Shown here: piece by piece, positions 1 through 8,134 of the stretch
Layout: each line of letters begins with the position of its first letter
How positions within the stretch are numbered: position 1 is the first letter of the stretch
From: Trichomonas vaginalis G3
Lineage: Eukaryota; Parabasalia; Trichomonadida; Trichomonadidae
NCBI RefSeq assembly: GCF_026262505.1
Contig: NC_067208.1
Location: forward strand, 19,477,962 to 19,541,961
DNA: 64,000 nt
Reading direction: 5' to 3'
Program-made: the position numbers and the translations under genes
The notes under the pieces: model-generated
Database searches by the model: none
Told to the model about the DNA's origin: nothing
The model's input: only the letters and a program-made list of their open reading frames with translations

Positions 1-125
1 AGTTCCTGCTTTATCTTCTGGATTTCTGTTTCGAAAGTATATGAAGAAGGAATGAAGCTTTTCATCTCTACTAACATTGAAGTTGGGTTCATGACTAACG
101 AGTTTGGTGCTGTTGTTGCTGACAT
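1..125 (-). CDS. N-terminal part of an unknown Polinton protein (runs off window)
   Basis: This is the start of the same gene found at 30309-31186 in element B. The ATG at 123-125 is preceded by the T/A-rich block and GTAAGAAC stretch shared with the KilA-N gene start at 1021. The reading frame is open to the window edge. The visible residues begin MSATTAPNSLVMNPTSM and show no domain I recognise. Its place beside the KilA-N gene and its promoter class suggest a non-structural protein. Function unknown. Confidence 0.6.
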   Translation of the reverse strand, partial: MSATTAPNSLVMNPTSMLVEMKSFIPSSYTFETEIQKIKQE

Positions 126-224
126 GTTCTTACAATAAAAATAAAAAAATATTTTTTTAAAAAACTACCTTTATTTTATTTCAGCACAAAATTCAAGAGT
201 TTTGTGTGTTTTCTACGGTGGAGC

Positions 225-312
225 CAAAAATGGCTCGACCTCAAAACAAGCATTTTGTGAAGAATATACCAACCGCCGGAATTCCGGCGGTTGCTTTTTT
301 TATACAAAATTC
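225..312. repeat. Palindrome-bearing repeat, copy 1
   Basis: This is one of three copies of a repeat centred on the perfect palindrome CCGCCGGAATTCCGGCGG. The copy here and the copy at 1408-1500 are in opposite orientation and share about 90 bp, including the arm that reads GGCTCGACCTCAAAACAAGC. Together they bracket the KilA-N gene. A shorter core copy lies inside that gene at 768-833. The 40 bases on each side (TTCAAGAGTTTTGTGTG) recur here and in element B at 31230-31350. Confidence 0.8.
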
Positions 313-358
313 AAGAGTTTTGTGTGTTTTCTACGATGATAGAAAAAAAATGGTTCAT

Positions 359-1021
359 TTACTCACAATATTTTTGTACAAAACAACCCCAAGCTTTTAA
401 CTTCTTTTCTGCAGCTTCTAATGCTATCTTAGCGAGTTCATATTCTCTAAATTCTCTCTTTAAATCTTCTTGTTCCCATTGGTCTAGTTCGTATGGAGAG
501 TCTCTATAACCAGAACATATCTCACGTTCATGTTCTATTTGTTTTTCATGCATTTTTCTAACTTCTTCTTCAAACAAAGGTTTTGCATTCTCTACTGTAT
601 CTTCAAGTTCTTCTTCATCTAATTTCTCATGAACTTTCTTGTCTATGGAATCCAGAATTTTTCCAACTGCTATACAATATTTTGGAGAAGCCCACATTGC
701 GATATAGTTTACAAGTCTTGGGTCTACATACGTTCCTCTAACCTGTTTGATTTCATCCGGAATTCCTGCATGAATTTTGTATAAAAAGCAACCGCCGGAA
801 TTCCGGCGGTTGGTATATTCTTCACAAAATGCCTCAAAATACTCTTCCCAGGACTTATTTTCCAACAACTTTCTAAAGTCCTTCCTAAACTGCTGACACA
901 TATTTGTTACATTTATATAACCATCCTTGTCTCTACGTAAGACTTCAATACCGTTGTAAGTGCCTTTTGTGAATGTTTCGCCATTAGATTTGTTCGTGAA
1001 CGTTTTTGCTTCGACTGTCAT
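359..1021 (-). CDS. KilA-N domain protein
   Basis: A 220-residue protein of the KilA-N family, a DNA-binding domain common in phages and large DNA viruses and recurrent in Polintons. The domain spans about residues 15-115 and includes the typical GTYVDPRLVNYIAMWASPKY stretch. The C-terminal half is charged and probably coiled-coil. I chose the ATG at 1019-1021 because it follows the TATTTTTTTATTTTTAT block shared by non-structural Polinton genes; the frame stays open upstream to 1123. Residues about 63-84 are encoded by a copy of the palindromic repeat, in frame. The gene is missing at the matching place in element B, which has other KilA-N genes at 28449-29959. Its DNA target is unknown. Confidence 0.82.
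   Translation of the reverse strand: MTVEAKTFTNKSNGETFTKGTYNGIEVLRRDKDGYINVTNMCQQFRKDFRKLLENKSWEEYFEAFCEEYTNRRNSGGCFLYKIHAGIPDEIKQVRGTYVDPRLVNYIAMWASPKYCIAVGKILDSIDKKVHEKLDEEELEDTVENAKPLFEEEVRKMHEKQIEHEREICSGYRDSPYELDQWEQEDLKREFREYELAKIALEAAEKKLKAWGCFVQKYCE
768..833. repeat. Palindromic repeat inside the KilA-N gene
   Basis: Core copy of the repeat, with palindrome CCGCCGGAATTCCGGCGG. Its length leaves the KilA-N frame open and it encodes residues such as YTNRRNSGGCFLYKIH. Either the repeat inserted into the gene, or the outer copies at 225-312 and 1408-1500 are pieces derived from a KilA-N gene. Confidence 0.75.
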
Positions 1022-1101
1022 ACTGTTCTTACAATAAAAATAAAAAAATATTTTTTTTAAAAAAACCAAAATATATATTTTTGTCTGATTTACGCTCATT
1101 A

Positions 1102-1262
1102 CGATGAAGTTTCGACAAAACATGTACGATGAAGTTTCGACAAAACATGTACGATGAAATCATGACAAAACATATACGATGAAATCTCAACAAAACATTT
1201 ACGATGAAATCTCAACAAAACATGTACGATGAAATCATGACAAAACATATACGATGAAATCT
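1102..1262. repeat. Internal array of the terminal-satellite type
   Basis: About six to seven units of roughly 25 bp, of the form TACGATGAAATCTCAACAAA plus ACAT, with variants. This is the same sequence family as the satellite filling the terminal repeats of element B (16320-17650 and 39040-40390), but it sits inside element A. It is followed at 1310-1345 by three copies of the 8-mer GACCGAGT. Confidence 0.8.
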
Positions 1263-1407
1263 ATTTCCTGTGTTGTTGTCAAAATGTCATGTTGTCACCA
1301 TTTTCAAAAAGATGTTAGTTGACCGAGTGACCGAGTGACCGAGTGACCTGGTCGCCTAAAATATATTTTTTTCTATCTTAAGGAAATTCATGAAAATTCA
1401 CCTGTTG

Positions 1408-1500
1408 AATTTTGTATAAAAAGCAACCGCCGGAATTCCGGCGGTTGGTATATTCTTCACAAAATGCTTGTTTTGAGGTCGAGCCACTTTTGGTTCCACC
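1408..1500. repeat. Palindrome-bearing repeat, copy 3 (inverted)
   Basis: Inverted relative to the copy at 225-312, with about 90 bp of shared sequence. The two form inverted ends around the KilA-N cassette. Confidence 0.8.
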
Positions 1501-1526
1501 TCTTTTTTCAACCAAAAACTCATTTT

Positions 1527-2385
1527 TCAATACTTTTTCAGCACTTTTCCGTAGTTGTATATGAAAGACAATTCGAGATAAAAGTCATAGTACAATGTAT
1601 AATATGCTGCACACCGTTTGTGTGAACCAAACTTGAAAGTCAGAGAAACTGTTACTAGGTGGTTCGTAGAATTTAGAAGCAAAGTCATAAAAGTCCTTAC
1701 CAATACAAAGAAAACTGTTGTTGCTTGAACTGAAACTTGCATGACATATAACATTTTGAGGGTCAAACACGTTTCTATAAACTGTCAAATCTGCTGGTGG
1801 AAGTATAAATTTAAATGGACCATCTGGTGGCAATGGTTCGTTCTGGTTTAGTAACCGAAGAAATTGTGCCCAAGAACGTTTGTCTACTCCCCAATATAAA
1901 AACTCTGTATCTCTTGGAGGGTTAATTTCAATCTTTTGAAATGAAACGGTTGAATTCATCTTATCATATTCTAGTTTCAGATAGTAAGTTCCGTTTAGTA
2001 AAGAGTGGTATTTTTCTTGAAATTCCCAGTAGTATTTGTTTATTTGAGTTTGAAAGTCATTTAGAGTCTTCTCAAGACTTTCGTCTGAACGAATAGTAAA
2101 GATTTTCATTTCGTCAAATTTTTCTATTAGACCATCAGAACCTTTATACTGCCCATGAAAATATACTGCGAACATAAACGCGTTAGTTCTATTTGAAAAC
2201 AAAACTCTTCTAAATCCTATTGCCTTTGCATCTGAAGGACTTTGAAGCCAGCGAATTGGATAGTTAAACCTGTATGATCCGGATGAAATTTCTTCATCTG
2301 ATATATTCCTACCAGCATTTGTAAAGATATAGTCTAACGGTTTTGTATCTGCTACTTTTGTTCTTTGTTTTTCAACCTGAAGCAT
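1527..2385 (-). pseudogene. 280-residue Polinton family protein, copy A1 (broken)
   Basis: Belongs to a protein family with four members in this window: here, 8153-9001, 31430-32290 and 36520-37366. Shared features are the N-terminal VADTKPLDYIFTNAG-type block, a central RWLQSPSDAKAIGFRR-type block, and a C-terminal HASFSSSNNSFLC...DFY...YEPPS block. The C-terminal third is rich in aromatic and beta-type residues. The start at 2385 has the virion-class motif TTTTTA followed by 10 bases and ATG. I do not recognise the fold; a virion surface, penton-associated or fibre-support role is possible because one paralogue is paired head-to-head with the tail fibre. This copy looks broken, with about one break. 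Confidence 0.65.
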
Positions 2386-2423
2386 TTAATATATGTAAAA
2401 ATATACTGTTTTAAAAACGTTTT

Positions 2424-2515
2424 TACTTCATGCAATTTTTTATTTCATGCAATGTTTTATTTCATGCAATTTTTTATTTCATGCAATTTTTTATTTCATG
2501 CAATGTTTTATTTCT
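2424..2515. repeat. Tandem 16-18-bp repeat
   Basis: About six direct copies of TTTCATGCAATTTTTTAT with small changes (TGCAATGTTTTA in some) lie between the family gene and the 3' end of the polymerase gene. The matching site in element B (about 32335-32360) has essentially one copy, so the array expanded or shrank after the two elements separated. Confidence 0.85.
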
Positions 2516-4644
2516 GTGCCGTCTTCAAGCATACCCCAATATTTCCTTTTCGATATTACATGAACTTCGGAAAATACCTTATCTAGCTTAAAACAGCCCA
2601 TCTTCTCACCGACTAAACCCATTTCAATGAGTTTGTTGTATCCTTCTTCGTTCGTCATGAGTGCGTCGATGTTCTCATAGTATACCTTCACTTTGGATTT
2701 AACTTCGGAGAAGAATTTGTTGTAGTTGTCAAGGACTGCCTTTGCGAACTGAGGGTAAGACCAATGTTCGACAATAGGTTTTAATGTGGTTACTAAGCCA
2801 CTTTGACCTTGAGTAAATTCGTACTTCAAGACAAAAGGAGAGAACCTTTCAACAAAGTTGTCGACCTTCTCATAGTGTTTACTCTTCATCGCTTGAGGTT
2901 TCTTAATGGAATATCCCCATGTCGAATTCATAAGTAATTTCAATGTCATTGCAAGTTTGGGGTTTGAAGCTTTCCTAATATCATACAGTTGTTGTATGAC
3001 TTTTCCAACTGTATAGTTCCTTCCCGGGAACTCACCATCTTCGTTTGGAATTCCAGTCGGAATATATTGGACAAACCTCATGTACGCAGCGTTAAGGTCG
3101 ACATAGTATATTTTTTCGTCTGAGTCAAACTTGTCGCAACCAATCGGCCCAGTTCGTGGAAATTCAAGTGAGTCTCTTATCTTCTGAGAAACTTCGCCTG
3201 TTATCTCATAAACATCGTCGAAGCAGCCAGTTTCATATAAAACCTTCTGACCTAACTCAGATGCTCTCCAATACAATTTGACGTCGATCGGATGCCTCAA
3301 TGGAAGTTTGTTTATAGCATCTTGAAGTTCTTGCAACCTCATTGGAAGTTCTTCTGGTTCAGGTTGGTATCCGAACAATCCAACTCCTTTTGGAACTGTG
3401 TACTTCTTTTGTACTAGAACTTTGTCTGGAACAACCACAGGTCTTGCTAACAATGAAAAGTTTGTTTCGTCTTTTGGTACAAAAGTTTCTGTCAGCTTGT
3501 CATCTGGAATCGGTTCCAACAAACCTTTCTCGAAAAGAATGTTTACAGCTCTGACAATGTTGCACTTACCTTTTCCGAACAATGGGTTTGTAAGACTTTC
3601 GTTCAACATGAAGTGGTTGTGGAGAAGTACAATCTTCAACCATGGTAAATCTTTGTCAACAACATAGTCATCGTGTGAAGAACCTTTAGCTGTAGGAATG
3701 TTAACTCGGATATTCACATTTGCCAACGGTGCAACTTTTGTCAATTGACCTCTGAGAATGTACCTTGTCTTCACACATGACTCAAGATACTTCATCTTCT
3801 CATCTGTAACAAGACCAGAGTTCCTGAGACATGTAAGAATACAAGGTTCATTGACAATTGTTTCAATTGAATTGTAAATTCCATACCTTGTCAAGTCAAT
3901 GTTAGACTTATTTCTGAACGGGAAATAACCAGCATGTTGTCTGACTGCTTGAGGGTTAGGTTGGTACCATTCGAACTTTACACTTGCAATTCCTTCAATT
4001 GCATTCAGGATGTCTGAGTCGGAGTCAACCATTTGTTCTCTCTTTGTAGTCTTGAAAGCGTCAAGAAGTTGTGCGGCTGTTTGTTCATTGCCATGTGCAT
4101 AGTATATATGACCGTCCAAATCTGTTATGGTCAATCTGAGATTGTATCCTTTCTTATTTCCGTCTTGTATGGCAGCAAGTACTCCCATGAAGCCTTCTTT
4201 GTTCTTTCCTTCGTCAAAGTTTACTGTAAAGGTTCGACCAGATGTAATTTTACTTCTAACTTCACGATACTTTTCATATGCATATCTTGTTCTTTCCATG
4301 GGAGCATGTGCGTCTTCACCTTTTCCTTTTTTCCTTCTCAAAGGATACAATTGTTCGTCATGTTTCCAGTAGAATCTGGCAAAGCCGTCGTGTCCTTCAA
4401 CTTGAGGTTCACTAACATCGAAAGGCATGTCCATAAGACGTTCTTCTTCTAACCTCTCTAGTCTGTTTGGATAATTTGCACGTGCTGTTTCCAAATCCAT
4501 TTCATAGCGAAGACCAGACAATTTGTCATAGACTTTTATGGGTCTTCCCTTCCTATATTTAAACTTTTTCGAAACTTTCCAACCATATCTTTGCAACTCT
4601 GCTTTTATTCTAGCAGATTTTCTATCCATTCTATATGGGGGCAT
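2491..4644 (-). CDS. Polinton family-B DNA polymerase (pPolB)
   Basis: A 717-residue ORF. The middle and C-terminal parts carry polymerase-B signatures: a motif-A-like YYVDLNAAYMRF and a motif-B-like KLLMNSTWGYS. The N-terminal third is basic (MPPYRMDRKSARIKAELQRY). Protein-primed family-B polymerases replicate Polintons from the terminal repeats, and the end structure here fits that. The start is fixed by TATTTTTATAAAAATG, the class shared with the helicase at 24296. The neighbours downstream on the same strand are small virion-type genes. I cannot say whether the ORF is full length for the family. Confidence 0.78.
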   Translation of the reverse strand: MPPYRMDRKSARIKAELQRYGWKVSKKFKYRKGRPIKVYDKLSGLRYEMDLETARANYPNRLERLEEERLMDMPFDVSEPQVEGHDGFARFYWKHDEQLYPLRRKKGKGEDAHAPMERTRYAYEKYREVRSKITSGRTFTVNFDEGKNKEGFMGVLAAIQDGNKKGYNLRLTITDLDGHIYYAHGNEQTAAQLLDAFKTTKREQMVDSDSDILNAIEGIASVKFEWYQPNPQAVRQHAGYFPFRNKSNIDLTRYGIYNSIETIVNEPCILTCLRNSGLVTDEKMKYLESCVKTRYILRGQLTKVAPLANVNIRVNIPTAKGSSHDDYVVDKDLPWLKIVLLHNHFMLNESLTNPLFGKGKCNIVRAVNILFEKGLLEPIPDDKLTETFVPKDETNFSLLARPVVVPDKVLVQKKYTVPKGVGLFGYQPEPEELPMRLQELQDAINKLPLRHPIDVKLYWRASELGQKVLYETGCFDDVYEITGEVSQKIRDSLEFPRTGPIGCDKFDSDEKIYYVDLNAAYMRFVQYIPTGIPNEDGEFPGRNYTVGKVIQQLYDIRKASNPKLAMTLKLLMNSTWGYSIKKPQAMKSKHYEKVDNFVERFSPFVLKYEFTQGQSGLVTTLKPIVEHWSYPQFAKAVLDNYNKFFSEVKSKVKVYYENIDALMTNEEGYNKLIEMGLVGEKMGCFKLDKVFSEVHVISKRKYWGMLEDGTEIKHCMK

Positions 4645-4673
4645 TTTTATAAAAATAAAAAAATGTTTTTTCT

Positions 4674-5258
4674 TTACTTAACATAACCACCTGCTGCCAT
4701 AAGTCTTTGACGCCAACCCATACCAGCTAATGAAGGTTGACTTGGTTTAGTTTGGAAACTAAACTTTGGTTTTGGTTTATCTTCAGTTTTTGGCTCACCT
4801 TCTTCTATTGGTTTTTCGTCACTTTTTGGTTCCTCTGACTTTACCTCACTTGCTGGAACAGTTGTGTCGTCAACATCTTCATAAATATCATATGCCATTT
4901 GTTTTTGTTTTCCTTTCAACTTTTTGTGTTTGTTGTAAAGTTTAGAATATTTCGACTCTAAGTCAATGAGATGTTCTATAATGAACTGTTGGTCAGTGAA
5001 GTAAACTTTTCCATCTGTTGTCTCTTTAGCTCCTTCAGACTTCAATATTTTATTTGTGAGAGTCTGTTTCTTTTTTGAGATACTAGCCGTTCCATTTTTA
5101 TGAAAAGTGACTTTGTAGTTAGAGTTTGTATTTCCAGATCTGGCATTTTCTATTATTGAATTTTTCTCTTCATCTGTAAGTTCTTTGACAGGTTTTGACA
5201 ATGGTTCTGAACTTTTTGTTTGTGGTGTCAAATCTACCGTTTCAACTTCTTCCGTCAT
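4674..5258 (-). CDS. Unknown acidic/lysine-rich Polinton protein
   Basis: A 194-residue hydrophilic protein with no domain I recognise. Residues 1-60 are acidic and Thr/Ser-rich; the centre (FTDQQFIIEHLIDLESKYSKLYNKHKKLKGK) is probably coiled-coil. A Pro/Lys/Glu-rich linker leads to a compact conserved tail GMGWRQRLMAAGGYVK. The ATG follows TTTTTTACTGAGATGAA, a motif it shares with the small gene just upstream at 5433. Its copy in element B (33116-33697) is highly similar, with changes mostly in the linker. The conserved short tail after a flexible linker would suit docking of a virion or scaffold protein, but this is inference. Confidence 0.7.
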   Translation of the reverse strand: MTEEVETVDLTPQTKSSEPLSKPVKELTDEEKNSIIENARSGNTNSNYKVTFHKNGTASISKKKQTLTNKILKSEGAKETTDGKVYFTDQQFIIEHLIDLESKYSKLYNKHKKLKGKQKQMAYDIYEDVDDTTVPASEVKSEEPKSDEKPIEEGEPKTEDKPKPKFSFQTKPSQPSLAGMGWRQRLMAAGGYVK

Positions 5259-5277
5259 TTCATCTCAGTAAAAAATT

Positions 5278-5433
5278 TTAGTTTGGTTTGTTTTCAACTG
5301 GTTGTTTAGGTTTTTTAAGTCGGTCTAAAACTTCCTGAGGTATAGGAAGAACTTGACAAACACGTGGTGGTGTAACTGCTGGAAGTCGACAAATCCATCT
5401 TGAACCCATTTGTCTCAAAGCTGTATTGTTCAT
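5278..5433 (-). CDS. Small unknown protein, 51 residues
   Basis: A short ORF with a clear ATG at 5431-5433, preceded by the same TTTTTTACTGAGATGAA motif as the next gene on the strand. It is basic and proline-rich (LPAVTPPRVCQVLPIPQEVL). The homologue at 33717-33872 has the same length and differs at only a few residues in the KKPKQP region, which supports it being a real gene. Function unknown. Confidence 0.6.
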   Translation of the reverse strand: MNNTALRQMGSRWICRLPAVTPPRVCQVLPIPQEVLDRLKKPKQPVENKPN

Positions 5434-5452
5434 TTCATCTCAGTAAAAAATT

Positions 5453-5854
5453 TTACATTCCCCACGTTTGAGGCGGTTGAGGTTGGTTATTGTTTACCCA
5501 CTGTTGTGCATGGTTATATCCTCTGTTAAAGAATCTTTCACCTTGGTCCATATAGTGCCCTGCTTGGTTATAGTAGTCATTTGCTTTGTTATAGTAGTTT
5601 CCTGCTTGTCTTCCTACATTGTCCATCCATCCTTGAACTTTTCCTCTTGTTTCAGGATTTGGAATAAGATTTGTTGCATCTCGTGCTACATCCCAACCTT
5701 TCTGTACAGTTTGTATAATAGGTTGTGCTTTCTCTTTAAGTATACCTAATGTACTCAAAATCTTCCTTCCAACTCCAAATACACCTCTGGCTATTGTTCC
5801 CACTGCGGGCAAAAATCTGGATGCGACTCCTGCTAATGCGCCAAATAAACCCAT
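5453..5854 (-). CDS. Small MGLFG-type virion-associated candidate
   Basis: A 133-residue protein that begins MGLFGALAGVASRFLPAVG, with a possible N-myristoylation-type glycine at position 2 and a hydrophobic Gly/Ala-rich segment over about the first 55 residues. The C-terminal half is Tyr/Asn/Gln-rich (NYYNKANDYYNQAGHYMDQG). The layout, a membrane-active N-terminus with a polar tail, resembles small internal capsid proteins of adeno-like viruses, but I see no sequence match to name. It is head-to-head with the integrase across 16 bp. The copy at 33892-34293 is nearly identical. Confidence 0.65.
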   Translation of the reverse strand: MGLFGALAGVASRFLPAVGTIARGVFGVGRKILSTLGILKEKAQPIIQTVQKGWDVARDATNLIPNPETRGKVQGWMDNVGRQAGNYYNKANDYYNQAGHYMDQGERFFNRGYNHAQQWVNNNQPQPPQTWGM

Positions 5855-5870
5855 TTCTTATGGGTTAAAA
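5855..5870. promoter_or_regulatory. 16-bp bidirectional start region (MGLFG gene / integrase)
   Basis: Only 16 bases separate the two divergent start codons. The spacer with its flanks reads CCCATTTCTTATGGGTTAAA; on the minus strand it gives TTTTTAACCCATAAGAAATG, the virion-class motif. The matching spacer in element B is 34294-34309. Confidence 0.6.
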
Positions 5871-6830
5871 ATGACGAATTCAAACAAGGACCCCTATGTT
5901 TCTAAGGCAACAAAGAAAGCACTCATGGTAAAAATCTTTAGTTCAACACCAAATGCTTGGTTTATGGATATCTTGGAAAACATTCCGAGGTATAGAGAAG
6001 ATGGACCACCATACTGGCTAATATTTGTTGGTCAAAACACAAGATACTGTGAAGCCATACCATTACAGTCCAAAAATATTTTAGATGTGAAAACTGCTTT
6101 GACAATATTCGTTGACAAATACCATCCAACAAAACTATCGTCTGACTATGAAAGTTCTTTCAAATCAGACGATATTAAAAACTATCTGCGTTCAAAAAAT
6201 GTAAACCAATATTTCATTGTCGACCAAAACCATTCTGCTCTTGGTGTCATTGACAGTTGTATAAAAATCTTAAGAGACTTAAACCAACCACAAGGTGGTG
6301 AGGTAGGTGAGATGTCATATGACGACAAGTACAGACACTTCTCCATGGCAAAGATGAGACAAGTTTTAAATATTTACAATAGCCGTAAACAAAAAGGTTT
6401 GGGAAACCACTCCCCCGAAGAAATGAAAAACAACCCTGACTTAGAGAAAGACTATATATTTAACAATTTAGTCAAAAGGGATGAACAAGAAAGAATGCCG
6501 GGCTTCAAACTTCAGAAAGGTGACAAAGTAAAAATAGAAATACCTAAACGCGACCCATATGAAAATACTATTGACTATGACAACAACAAGTACCCGACAG
6601 GTACTCACATTCGTGTTCGTAAAAATAGAAGAAAGTATACAAGAGAATATTATGAAGTTTTAGGCAAACATGGCAAAATGTACAGACTGCAAGCAGAAGA
6701 TAAAACTACTATTGTCAGACCTCGTTTCAAACTTGTCAAAGTTCAAGGTGGTATACTTTCAAAGACAGTTCCTAACAAATATAAGACAACTCCTGACGAA
6801 TATGCTAAAGAAGTTGAAAATGACGACTAA
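5871..6830 (+). CDS. Polinton integrase (retroviral-type, RVE fold)
   Basis: A 319-residue integrase. The catalytic core runs over about residues 28-135, with Asp33 in WFMDILE, Asp92 in SDYESSF, and the third acidic residue probably Asp128 in HSALGVIDS. The C-terminal region (about 205-295, FKLQKGDKVKIEI...YTREYYEVLGKHGKMYRL) looks like the SH3/chromo-like module of Polinton integrases. It would join element ends to host DNA in the nucleus. It is head-to-head with the MGLFG gene, and its stop overlaps the stop of the convergent tail-fibre gene by 4 bp. Confidence 0.88.
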   Translation: MTNSNKDPYVSKATKKALMVKIFSSTPNAWFMDILENIPRYREDGPPYWLIFVGQNTRYCEAIPLQSKNILDVKTALTIFVDKYHPTKLSSDYESSFKSDDIKNYLRSKNVNQYFIVDQNHSALGVIDSCIKILRDLNQPQGGEVGEMSYDDKYRHFSMAKMRQVLNIYNSRKQKGLGNHSPEEMKNNPDLEKDYIFNNLVKRDEQERMPGFKLQKGDKVKIEIPKRDPYENTIDYDNNKYPTGTHIRVRKNRRKYTREYYEVLGKHGKMYRLQAEDKTTIVRPRFKLVKVQGGILSKTVPNKYKTTPDEYAKEVENDD

Positions 6831-8134
6831 GCATTTCTATACCATGCGTAAACTGTCATGTAAGGTGGCATGTAGTCTTTACTTTGTCCCGTTGTTTGCG
6901 TATACCCTGAAACGCGATGTGTATGGTCTCCTTCTCTCCAAGTGTCATCCCAGGAACCATTTATAGCAAACTGAACGTCGTCTTTAACATCATATCCTTT
7001 ACCTTTTGTCATTGTTGACCAACCCCAATATTTATGCCTATGCAAACCTGCTTCAGATGTACTTAAATTTATGTAGTGACTGTGTGCAGGTAAGTTTTCA
7101 CCTGAAATCGTTTTACTTCCACCTGTTTCCTTTGAAGAGTTTGCACAATACAAAAACCTGTCGACTATTTGAGTCCAAGTTCCAAAACCAAGTACTACTT
7201 CTGGTCTGGTAGAGTTCATTGACGTATAAATAGAACCTATAGGATATAGTGTTTGAAGTATTTCTGTCTTTAATGTTTGAAGCTCTGTTTTGTCAGCTTT
7301 TTTATCATATAAATCTTGAGCAGTGAATTTAACTTTTTTTTCATCCTCCATGACATAGACATTTCTACATCTAATGTCTTTATCCGATGTTAAACCTTCT
7401 GGAAAGTTAGGAGGTTTAAAATATAATCCACCCCCACCAGTTTCTTCAATCATTCCTAAAATACTTTCTATACCAACAGTTGAGAAGAAGCTATGTGTAT
7501 GTCCAACGTCACTTTTCCTGTTTAAGGTTTCTTGTAAGTTTGTAATATTTGCAATGGTATGTGTATGGTTCTTGTCGGCTTTAAGGTCTAAACATCCTGA
7601 AACCCATCCTGTATCAGCTTTCGTTTTTAAAATCTTCGATGTCCGTTCATTATACCATTCAACCCTTTCTTTAATTTCATTGTCTTTTTCATCCACATAT
7701 TCCTTATCTGCCTTCTTCACTAACGCACTAGTCACACATGCTAACTCACTGTTGACATATGTTTTGTCAGCTTTCTTTTCAACATCCTCTTTTGTTGCAT
7801 ATGTTGCATCTGCTCTGTCATGTTCTTCTTGAACTTTTTCAATGACATACTCTTTGTCAGCTTTGTTGTCAATATCTGCTTTCAAAAGAAGTTCATCTAT
7901 AGGCTTCTCGTTTAAAGTTCCTTTTGTTGGATTTATACAGACAGTATTGTTCTTCTTGTCTTGAAACAGAAACTCATCTGTCAATGGGTTTAATGTCAGT
8001 TTTAAGTTTCCTTCTTTCAATGACTCAGATATCTTAGAATAGTTTGAAAAGTTTGTTGTGTTCTTATTTAGAGCTTGTATAATGAGTTGTCGGTTGTGTT
8101 GTATTTCTCTCATAGACGCTGTTTCTTTCGACAT
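6827..8134 (-). CDS. Phage-type tail-fibre protein with variable tip
   Basis: A 435-residue fibre-like protein. Residues about 1-85 form an N-terminal module. Residues about 85-210 are a shaft of KADKEYVD/KADKTYV-type repeats and HTHTIANITNLQETLN-type turns as in bacteriophage tail fibres. From about residue 295 there is a tail-collar/tip domain: LYPIGSIYTSMN, GTWTQIVDRFLYC, ENLPAHSHYI and the closing MPPYMTVYAWYRNA. Such proteins trimerise and bind host surfaces. Compared with the copy at 35266-36501 the tip is identical except for residues about 355-403, where changes are dense and almost all alter the protein. The start lies in an 18-bp bidirectional promoter shared with the gene at 8153. 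Confidence 0.82.
   Translation of the reverse strand: MSKETASMREIQHNRQLIIQALNKNTTNFSNYSKISESLKEGNLKLTLNPLTDEFLFQDKKNNTVCINPTKGTLNEKPIDELLLKADIDNKADKEYVIEKVQEEHDRADATYATKEDVEKKADKTYVNSELACVTSALVKKADKEYVDEKDNEIKERVEWYNERTSKILKTKADTGWVSGCLDLKADKNHTHTIANITNLQETLNRKSDVGHTHSFFSTVGIESILGMIEETGGGGLYFKPPNFPEGLTSDKDIRCRNVYVMEDEKKVKFTAQDLYDKKADKTELQTLKTEILQTLYPIGSIYTSMNSTRPEVVLGFGTWTQIVDRFLYCANSSKETGGSKTISGENLPAHSHYINLSTSEAGLHRHKYWGWSTMTKGKGYDVKDDVQFAINGSWDDTWREGDHTHRVSGYTQTTGQSKDYMPPYMTVYAWYRNA

Noticed and set aside
4033-4452. 139-residue plus-strand hydrophobic ORF
   Set aside because: Shadow of the polymerase gene; no homologue logic and the composition fits the antisense frame.
6827-8134. A complete diversity-generating retroelement
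   Set aside because: The fibre-tip pattern is suggestive, but no reverse transcriptase and no template repeat were found in the window; kept only as a hypothesis in the findings.
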